From contig NZ_JACJSJ010000083.1 in assembly GCF_014698115.1 (NCBI RefSeq), positions 1-38,281 on the forward strand: a stretch of 38,281 nt of DNA, written 5' to 3'. The stretch is from Nostoc sp. FACHB-973. GTDB lineage: Bacteria; Cyanobacteriota; Cyanobacteriia; Cyanobacteriales; Nostocaceae. Below the pieces are notes generated by a model. That model saw only the letters and a program-made list of their open reading frames with translations, was not told where the DNA came from and made no database searches. Positions 32,454 through 38,281 of the stretch are shown one piece after another (the stretch's first letter is position 1; each line of letters starts with the position of its first letter). A program made the position numbers and the translations under genes.

Positions 32454-34634
32454 ATGTTTGCCAAGTTCAAAAGTTTACTGAGACAGCCAGTTATTTTTTC
32501 AAGTGCGATCGCCACAGTTTTACTAGTAGGTATTCAAAAACTTGGGGTTTTCGACCCTCTGGAAATGAGAGTCTACGACCAGATGATGCAATTACGCCCC
32601 GATCCAGGCCCAGACTCTCGTCTGTTGATTGTTGCTTTAACTGAAAAGGATCTCCAAAAATGGACTTGGCCGCTTTCCGGTGAACTTCTAGATCGACTGT
32701 TGGGCAAACTTGAGGAATACGAACCGCGAGCCATTGGTCTAGATATTTTTCGTGATTTACCAGTGCAGCCTGGCCACGACAAACTACTACAACGCCTACA
32801 ACAGAGCGATATTATCATTCCCATCTGCAAACATTCTGGTTTTAAAAATCCGGGAACTGCTCCCCCTCAAGGGGTTGAACCAGAGCGAGTGGGATTTAGT
32901 GATGTTGTAGAAGATACTGATTCTACAATTCGGCGCAATTTATTATTAGCAAGTTCGGAGGAATCTGACCCTTGCCAAAGTACATATTCCTTTAGTTTAC
33001 AGCTAGCACTCAAATATTTAGAAGTTGGTGGCATCCAACCAGAATTTACCCCAAATAAAGAATTAAAATTACGAAATATTGTATTTAAACCCCTGCAAAG
33101 TAATGCTGGCGGGTATCAAAAAGCTGATACAAGCGGTTACCAAATCCTGCTTAACTACCGTTCTGGCCATCAAATTGCCCAGCAGGTAACAATTACAGAA
33201 CTGCTTGCAGGCCAAGTTAAACCAGATTTGGTTAAAGGCCGTATCGTTTTAATTGGTTCCACAGCAAATAGTTTAAATGACATTTTTAATACGCCCTTTA
33301 CTAGTGGTAAATCAGATAATTCTGGCAAGATGGCAGGAATTGAAATTCACGCCCACAGTGTCAGTCAAATTCTCAGTGTTGTTCTTAACCAACAGCCTCT
33401 GTTTTGGTTTATCCCTGAGTGGGGTAAAGTTCTGTGGATATGGGGATGGGCGATAGTTGGTGGCTTATTGGTGTGGCGAATTCAGCATCCTCTAGCTTTA
33501 GGATTGGCAGGAGCAACAGCCCTGGCGGTATTATTTGGAGGTAATTTTATCATCTTTACTCAAGCTGGATGGTTACCAGTAATACCTCCGATGTTGGGGT
33601 TAGTATTGACTGGCGGGAGTGTCCTTGCCTATACCGCTTATCAAACCAAGCAAGAGCAAAAAGAAATTACACAACGAGTTCAAGAACACCAACAATTAAT
33701 TATCGAATTACAAGCTCTTTTACGGCAACGCGGTGATGCTTCCAATGAAGCGCCAACAGTAATTGCGGATTCTATCGGGCAAGAAATTGCAGTCGGCACT
33801 CTACTAAACAGCCGCTATAGAATTACTGAACGCTTGGGTTCTGGAGGATTTAGTAATACTTATTTGGCTGAGGATATCAAGCGCCCTGGTAACCCGGAAT
33901 GTGTAGTTAAACAATTGCGACCTCCCCGCCAAGATACAGAATATTTAAATGTTGTCAGACGCTTATTTGATGCTGAAGCAGAAATTTTAGAAATTTTGGG
34001 TAAGCATCCACAAATTCCCCAACTGTTAGCTTTTTTTGAAGAAAATCGCCAATTTTCTTTAGTACAAGAATTTGTCCGCGGGCACGCTATGGACAAAGAG
34101 CTAACCTCTGGTACGCGACTCAAACAAACTGAAGTTGTGGAGATACTCAAAGAAGTTTTACACGTGCTTGTTTTTGTTCACAGCTATGGCGTAATTCATC
34201 GAGATATCAAGCCTAGTAATTTGATTAGACGAGAATCAGATCGGCATATTGTTTTAATTGACTTTGGCGCTGTTAAGCAAATTCACCCACAACAACAAGA
34301 AAATCAAACTATTTCAATTGGTACTCCTAGTTATGCACCTTCTGAGCAAATGAGTGGATTGCCAAAACTAAACAGCGATATTTATGCATTGGGAATTATG
34401 GGTATACAAGCTTTAACTGGAGTAGACCCAAGAGTATTTCGCAGAGATACAAATACTGGTGAAGTAATTATCCAAACTGAACCTGATGGTAATACAGAGG
34501 TTTGGCACAGTTGGCGCGAATTAGCTGAGGTGACAAACGAGTTAGTTATTATCTTAAATAAAATGGTACATTTCGACTTTACTCAACGATATCAGTCAGC
34601 AGCAGACGTGCTAAAAATTATCGAAAGTCTCTAA
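32454..34634 (+). CDS. CHASE2-domain transmembrane Ser/Thr protein kinase
   Basis: 726 residues. A first membrane helix (about 12-30), an extracytoplasmic CHASE2 sensor (about 32-310; FDPLEMRVYDQMMQLRPDPG, LLNYR, GRIVLIGSTA), three membrane helices (about 325-397), a coiled linker, then a complete kinase domain (about 453-726). The active-site parts are intact: GSGGFS (462-467), Lys486, HRDIKPSN (582-589), DFG (603-605), APSEQ (628-632). It should phosphorylate Ser/Thr in response to an external signal, by membrane topology. It follows the FHA-containing CIS gene after 312 bases, so it is a natural candidate for creating the phosphothreonine bound by that FHA domain; this link is inferred. 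Confidence 0.92.
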   Translation: MFAKFKSLLRQPVIFSSAIATVLLVGIQKLGVFDPLEMRVYDQMMQLRPDPGPDSRLLIVALTEKDLQKWTWPLSGELLDRLLGKLEEYEPRAIGLDIFRDLPVQPGHDKLLQRLQQSDIIIPICKHSGFKNPGTAPPQGVEPERVGFSDVVEDTDSTIRRNLLLASSEESDPCQSTYSFSLQLALKYLEVGGIQPEFTPNKELKLRNIVFKPLQSNAGGYQKADTSGYQILLNYRSGHQIAQQVTITELLAGQVKPDLVKGRIVLIGSTANSLNDIFNTPFTSGKSDNSGKMAGIEIHAHSVSQILSVVLNQQPLFWFIPEWGKVLWIWGWAIVGGLLVWRIQHPLALGLAGATALAVLFGGNFIIFTQAGWLPVIPPMLGLVLTGGSVLAYTAYQTKQEQKEITQRVQEHQQLIIELQALLRQRGDASNEAPTVIADSIGQEIAVGTLLNSRYRITERLGSGGFSNTYLAEDIKRPGNPECVVKQLRPPRQDTEYLNVVRRLFDAEAEILEILGKHPQIPQLLAFFEENRQFSLVQEFVRGHAMDKELTSGTRLKQTEVVEILKEVLHVLVFVHSYGVIHRDIKPSNLIRRESDRHIVLIDFGAVKQIHPQQQENQTISIGTPSYAPSEQMSGLPKLNSDIYALGIMGIQALTGVDPRVFRRDTNTGEVIIQTEPDGNTEVWHSWRELAEVTNELVIILNKMVHFDFTQRYQSAADVLKIIESL

Positions 34635-35160
34635 TAAGCTGTTTTGCATTTAACTTGCATAATTAGGGCGGGCAAGATAGCCACTTCACAAGAGTTTGCT
34701 TGAATCAGATTATGCAATTTAGATGTTTTTCAGCTTATACAGCATAATTTAGGAGTCAGAATTGCTGAATTCAAAAGTTGAGCGGTGACTGAGTACGCCA
34801 TCGCACATTTACCTAAATCGGAGAGAAGGCTGCACACCTCAACCCTACCCCTCTGGAGAGACTGAATCAATACTTGGGTGGGGAAACTCCTTCAAGCAAT
34901 ATGTGATTTCTAGTAGATTACTGGCCAGTTGTAGCGAAGCGATGACCGAGCGCTGTGGCTTTGCTGCTCTCGTGAGCCTACAGCGTCGGGTCAACAACTG
35001 GCGATTTGTGGTTGTTCTGTTCTGCTGATATCTCATTTAAACTGTAAAACAGAGAGTTGTGATGCCAAATTGCCAGAACCTTTGAACGTGGCGTCATCAC
35101 TTCAATTTTTTTTGAGTATGCTTCTGGACAGCTTGTCATGTCAGGGTTTAGAATCGGTGG
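34635..35160. other. Gene-free spacer downstream of the kinase
   Basis: About 525 bases. An inverted repeat CCAGTTG (34925-34931) / CAACTGG (34995-35001) encloses a GC-rich stretch with several small complementary parts, so it may be another palindromic repeat. The rest has no credible frame and no terminator with a clear U-run. Confidence 0.4.
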
Positions 35161-35269
35161 GTCTCCTTTGATGAGGAGAGATAATTGATTGGAAACATAC
35201 TGTTGAAAGCAGATTGCGCCCTATAAAAATAATTTCTCTTTTTAGGAGGGGAAATAATTGATTGGAAAC
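35161..35269 (+). CRISPR. Two-repeat CRISPR-like relic
   Basis: Two 36-base repeats (35161-35196 and 35234-35269) agree at 30 of 36 positions, and the last 16 bases (ATAATTGATTGGAAAC) are identical. They flank a 37-base unique spacer (35197-35233). The 3' end GGAAAC resembles cyanobacterial CRISPR repeats. Each repeat can form a six-pair stem around a six-base loop: TCTCCT/AGGAGA in the first and TCTCTT/AGGGGA in the second, where changes keep G-U pairs in plus-strand RNA. No cas genes are in the window. It ends eight bases before the DUF2809 start codon. It could instead be another kind of structured repeat. Confidence 0.5.
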
Positions 35270-35277
35270 CCTAAATA

Positions 35278-35679
35278 ATGTCACTACTTACAAACATTCG
35301 CTGGCGAACTATTCTTTCTCTGGTTATTATTCTCCCCATTGGACTTTTATACAGCCACTATCGCTATTCTACTGGGTGGTTGAACCAAGAGGTAGGAGGA
35401 ATTTTTTATGAGATATTTTGGTGCTTGTTCGCCTTTCTATTTATCACCACTCACTCTTCAGTTTGGCAAATCCCTTTATGGGTATTGGTAATTACTTGCT
35501 TGTTGGAGTTTATGCAATTGTGGCATCCCCCATTTCTAAATTCGGTACGTTCATTTTGGTGGGGAAAAATGTTAATTGGTAGTGCCTTCACTTGGGCAGA
35601 TTTTCCCTATTATTTTATTGGGAGTGGGTTAGGATGGCTGTGGTTGCGGCTTTGCGTTCGGGGAGTAAAGCTCAAATAA
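35278..35679 (+). CDS. DUF2809 family membrane protein
   Basis: 133 residues with four membrane helices (about 11-25, 38-57, 62-80, 108-128). GGIFYEIFWCLFAFLF, LLEFMQLWHPPFLNSVR and GSAFTWADFPYYFIGSGLG match the DUF2809 pattern (EF.Q.W, GT.F.W.D...Y..G). The function of the family is unknown. The CRISPR-like repeat lies immediately upstream, so the second repeat forms the mRNA leader unless the promoter is inside it; no good ribosome binding site lies within the eight bases between repeat and ATG. Confidence 0.75.
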   Translation: MSLLTNIRWRTILSLVIILPIGLLYSHYRYSTGWLNQEVGGIFYEIFWCLFAFLFITTHSSVWQIPLWVLVITCLLEFMQLWHPPFLNSVRSFWWGKMLIGSAFTWADFPYYFIGSGLGWLWLRLCVRGVKLK

Positions 35680-36092
35680 TTTAGTCATTTTGCCATTTTT
35701 CGTCATAACTTGGCTATCCACCGAGATATCTGTTGTTTGGGGACACACTGTAAAGTTGTATTAAGCATCGCTTTTCTCAGAACAGTTTTTTTATTGGGGC
35801 GATCGCACCCTTAAATATTGATTCGTAATACCCTACAGTAACGGCTACGTAATTCGTAAGAGAATCACATACTATAAACAGTCTGTCAAGAGAGTCTGTT
35901 TATTTGAATTTGCCCTTGCTCAGGCTAAATTTTGGGTTATTCATATAGTTTTACATTTATTATACGGTAAATTGATCGGTTTACCGTATAATATTTTGAG
36001 TTGCGATCGCTTCCTTTGATTACCCTTGACAGCAACCAAAGGAAGCTGACTTTGCGAAAACTACCCTATGGATTAGACTCTGGAGAATTTAC
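35680..36092. other. Intergenic region upstream of dioxygenase B
   Basis: About 410 bases. It includes an inverted repeat ATAAACAG (35874-35881) / CTGTTTAT (35896-35903) and, further right, the perfect operator-like palindrome at 35958-35993. A GGAG ribosome binding site lies at about 36079-36083. No small gene was recognised. Confidence 0.5.
35958..35993. promoter_or_regulatory. Perfect operator-like palindrome upstream of dioxygenase B
   Basis: TATTATACGGTAAA, spacer TTGATCGG, TTTACCGTATAATA: 14-base arms with perfect symmetry around 8 bases. It ends 99 bases before the dioxygenase start codon. A related site is upstream of the paralogue at 3927-4895 (28 of 36 positions equal in gene direction) and a weaker one upstream of sbpA. 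No U-run follows, so it is more like a protein-binding site than a terminator. Confidence 0.7.
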
Positions 36093-37061
36093 ATGAGCAA
36101 CAAGCACATTGAAGTCAAACCAGTAGCTGGTTTTATCGGTGCCGAAATCAGCGGCGTGGATCTTTCGCGTCCTTTGCACGATGATGCAATCAAAGAAATT
36201 CGTCAAACACTATTGAAGTGGAAAGTTGTGTTCTTTCGTGGTCAGAACATCGACCATGCTGCACAAATCGCTTTCACATCTCGTTTTGGCGAAGTGACCT
36301 ACGCACATCCACATGAGGATGAGCCTATTGAAGGTTTCTCACAAATCCTGCCCATTGACCGCAGCCGCTACGAGAAACGCAATGGTCTGCGCCGTTCCAG
36401 CTACGAGAGCCGCTGGCACACCGATGTGACAGCTGTTGTCAATCCCCCTGCGGCATCAATTTTGCGTGCGGTTAACGTTCCCAGCATCGGTGGCGATACA
36501 CAGTGGACTAATCTGGTTGCAGCTTACGAGGGTTTGTCAGCACCTCTGCGGGCGCTCGCAGACACATTGAAAGCTGAACATCGCTTTAATGCGCGTTTGA
36601 ATCTGCCCAGCAACAGCAAGATCGCCCAGCGCATCGCAGCCAATCCTTTGGTCTCCATTCATCCTGTGGTTCGGGTTCATCCGGAGACAGGTGAGCGTGC
36701 GTTATTCGTTAACCCTGGCTTCACCTCACACATTCTTGACGTGTCACGACAAGAGAGTGACCTGCTACTTGAGTTGTTCTTCAACCAGATCACCAAGCCC
36801 GCCTACACAACTCGGTTCCGCTGGAACAATGGTGACATCGCCTTTTGGGACAACCGCGCCACCTCGCATTTAGCCCCTCAGGATCTGGATCATATAGAAG
36901 TTGAGCGTGTACTGTACCGCACCACCATCACAGGCGACGTTCCAGTTGGAGTTGATGGTTTCCGCTCCCAAGTGGTTGAAGGTGAAGCGTTCAGCAGCGA
37001 ATTACCAACCATCTTGAAGAATAAAGCCCAGAAAATAGAAGCTCAACCAGTGCTTTCATAA
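36093..37061 (+). CDS. TauD/TfdA family dioxygenase (paralogue B)
   Basis: 322 residues, aligning without gaps in the catalytic parts to paralogue A. His109 and Asp111 (RWHTDVTA), His259 (WDNRATSH), Arg272 and Arg276 are all in place for Fe(II) and 2-oxoglutarate. Differences concentrate at about 72-105 (EDEPIEGFSQILPIDRSRYE here), which in TauD lies near the substrate-binding region, so the substrate may differ from that of paralogue A. GGAG precedes the ATG. It is single, with a palindromic hairpin after it and a perfect operator-like site before it. Sulfur scavenging from an organosulfonate is the most likely role, by family and by the shared operator with sbpA. Confidence 0.88.
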   Translation: MSNKHIEVKPVAGFIGAEISGVDLSRPLHDDAIKEIRQTLLKWKVVFFRGQNIDHAAQIAFTSRFGEVTYAHPHEDEPIEGFSQILPIDRSRYEKRNGLRRSSYESRWHTDVTAVVNPPAASILRAVNVPSIGGDTQWTNLVAAYEGLSAPLRALADTLKAEHRFNARLNLPSNSKIAQRIAANPLVSIHPVVRVHPETGERALFVNPGFTSHILDVSRQESDLLLELFFNQITKPAYTTRFRWNNGDIAFWDNRATSHLAPQDLDHIEVERVLYRTTITGDVPVGVDGFRSQVVEGEAFSSELPTILKNKAQKIEAQPVLS

Positions 37062-37119
37062 GGTACAAGGTCAACCGGGTTGCAATTTCAATAAGCAATT
37101 TGGTGAAGTACAGATAATT

Positions 37120-37147
37120 GTAGGGGCACAACATGTTGTGCCCCTAC
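37120..37147. repeat. Perfect GTAGGGGC palindromic hairpin
   Basis: GTAGGGGCACAACA / TGTTGTGCCCCTAC, 28 bases, perfect. It is a variant of the hairpins at about 15737, 18711, 18914 and 24193, with arm changes matched on both sides. It lies 58 bases after dioxygenase B and has no U-run. Confidence 0.75.
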
Positions 37148-37249
37148 CTGTTTACTTCATTTACCTGAAATACGCTGTAAATTCAAACCCCAAGGTATGG
37201 GGTTAATCTAAAATCTAAAATCCAAAATTGTTTGACAGTAGCTAAAAAT

Positions 37250-37819
37250 TTACTTTTGGACTTTATTGGTATCTTCAAGATTATTAATCCATTTAGAAGT
37301 ATTTATTACCTTACTAATAAAAGTGTCTTGAGCAACTAAAGTTGCTCTATGAAGTTCTTCATCAGTAGCAGTACCTGCATTATTTTGAAAGGCGAGGGTT
37401 CCTGTAGCATCAGAAAGAAACTCTACGGAAAAACCTAGATGGGCGGCTTGTCTAGCGGTTGTATCACAACACATTTGAGTCATGTATCCAGAGATCACGA
37501 CAGTATCAATATTCTTCTCTTTGAGCCAAGTCTCTAATTCTGTCGCTGTGAAACTTCCTGGCAAATTTTTCTCAATCAGGAGATCGTAGGGATATTTGGC
37601 AATTTCCGGATGAAGCTCCCATTCTGGACTTCCCTTTTGAAAAATGGGAGAGTTTTCTAGCGGCTGTGTATGTCTAACAACAATCACAGGTATATCTCGT
37701 TCTTTAGCAATATTCATCACTTGAAGAATATTATCTAAACTTCCTGATGGATAGGTTATTGGTAATTTACCAGTGAAGTATTCGTTCTGAACATCAATTA
37801 CTAATAAAGCTCGTTTCAT
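37250..37819 (-). CDS. Isochorismatase-family cysteine hydrolase
   Basis: 189 residues from the ATG at 37819, chosen because the family begins MKRALLVIDVQNEYF and GAGAGAAG lies upstream; a start 13 codons earlier is unlikely. The catalytic triad is Asp9 (VIDVQN), Lys84 (IEKNLPGSF) and Cys117 (MTQMCC). A cis-peptide region precedes the cysteine (VISGYMTQ). The family contains nicotinamidases, N-carbamoylsarcosine and ureidoacrylate amidases and isochorismatases; the substrate cannot be chosen from sequence. It is leftward, convergent with dioxygenase B. Confidence 0.85.
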   Translation of the reverse strand: MKRALLVIDVQNEYFTGKLPITYPSGSLDNILQVMNIAKERDIPVIVVRHTQPLENSPIFQKGSPEWELHPEIAKYPYDLLIEKNLPGSFTATELETWLKEKNIDTVVISGYMTQMCCDTTARQAAHLGFSVEFLSDATGTLAFQNNAGTATDEELHRATLVAQDTFISKVINTSKWINNLEDTNKVQK

Positions 37820-37883
37820 GTTGATTCTTCTCTCTGATAACTTGTAATTATTTGTCAATCAATTTGGATTTGAGGAAAAACTA

Positions 37884-38003
37884 CAGGACTTACGCAAGAT
37901 GTGACCGAAAACCTTATTCTTGCGTAGCGGTAATTCATGTAGACGCAAAGCGGCTTCCCGCAGGGTATTACCGCTACTTTCCTTATCTTTTGCGTAAGTC
38001 CTG
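37884..38003. mobile_element. 120-base MITE with 14-base terminal repeats and 5-base duplication
   Basis: Perfect terminal inverted repeats CAGGACTTACGCAA (37884-37897) and TTGCGTAAGTCCTG (37990-38003), flanked by AACTA on both sides (37879-37883 and 38004-38008). A second inverted repeat, GTAGCGGTAAT / ATTACCGCTAC, lies inside. No coding capacity; it would depend on a transposase elsewhere in the genome. Confidence 0.8.
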
Positions 38004-38053
38004 AACTATCCAAAATCCAAAATCTTAAATTGCCATAGTGAATCGTTTACGCT

Positions 38054-38086
38054 AAAAAGCGCCCCCCTTTCGGGAGAGCGCTTTTT
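38054..38086 (-). terminator. psbA terminator
   Basis: AAAAAGCGC, a GC-rich inner stem, GCGCTTTTT: a strong hairpin with U-runs on both strands, 35 bases after the psbA stop codon. It could also stop transcription from the left. Confidence 0.85.
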
Positions 38087-38120
38087 ATTCTATTTAATTT
38101 TCACTTGACTTAGGTAGTGA

Positions 38121-38281
<161 letters not shown>

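Noticed and set aside
35874..35903. ATAAACAG/CTGTTTAT inverted repeat as a terminator
   Set aside because: AT-rich 8-base arms with a 14-base loop and no following U-run; it does not meet terminator criteria.
38054..38086. CRISPR or attachment-site interpretation of the psbA downstream palindrome
   Set aside because: A GC stem with flanking A and T runs directly after a gene is explained by a terminator.

Overview
The window comes from a filamentous, Nostoc-like cyanobacterium. The evidence is the 3' end of psbA (photosystem II D1) at the right edge, many GCGATCGC (HIP1-type) octamers, heptanucleotide STRR-like tandem repeats between genes, and many short palindromic, MITE-like elements. No tRNA, rRNA, integrase or intact transposase gene was seen.

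Left part (1-9.7 kb): a partial unrecognised gene, a degenerate RlmJ-like gene, then a sulfur-acquisition block. The block holds two TauD/TfdA dioxygenases, a 3'-truncated sulfonate-binding protein (ssuA) and a sulfate-binding lipoprotein (sbpA). A third dioxygenase, a close paralogue of the first, lies inverted at 36.1 kb. A 14-8-14 bp inverted repeat occurs upstream of both paralogous dioxygenases, and a weaker version lies just upstream of sbpA, so the three may share a regulator. DUF1003, secreted and DUF7219-like genes, a CadD-like remnant and a HAD fragment are interspersed.

Middle (9.7-19 kb): an XPB-type helicase with its Bax1/DUF790 nuclease partner, a membrane class III adenylate cyclase, a MATE transporter, and a lysine 2,3-aminomutase-like radical SAM enzyme followed by a D-Ala-D-Ala-ligase-like ATP-grasp enzyme. 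The gaps hold nested palindromic elements.

Signalling and injection-system part (19-34.6 kb): reading leftward, a histidine kinase, a NarL-type response regulator, a pseudokinase-TM-phosphate-binding-protein fusion, and a zinc-ribbon/FHA protein. Reading rightward is an apparent operon for the tail of a contractile injection system (CIS): Pvc16/DUF4255 protein, sheath, two tube proteins, two paralogous tail-assembly-like proteins, a DUF6760-like protein, and a large protein with an N-terminal FHA domain, a long acidic repeat linker and a C-terminal methylglyoxal-synthase-like domain that has lost key catalytic residues. A CHASE2-Ser/Thr kinase follows. Baseplate, spike and ATPase genes are absent here. 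The layout suggests a CIS governed by Thr-phosphorylation/FHA signalling, with the FHA-MgsA-like fusion as its least familiar component.

Right part (34.6-38.3 kb): a two-repeat CRISPR-like relic directly before a DUF2809 membrane protein, the third dioxygenase with a perfect operator-like palindrome, an isochorismatase-family hydrolase, a MITE with a 5-bp target duplication, and psbA.
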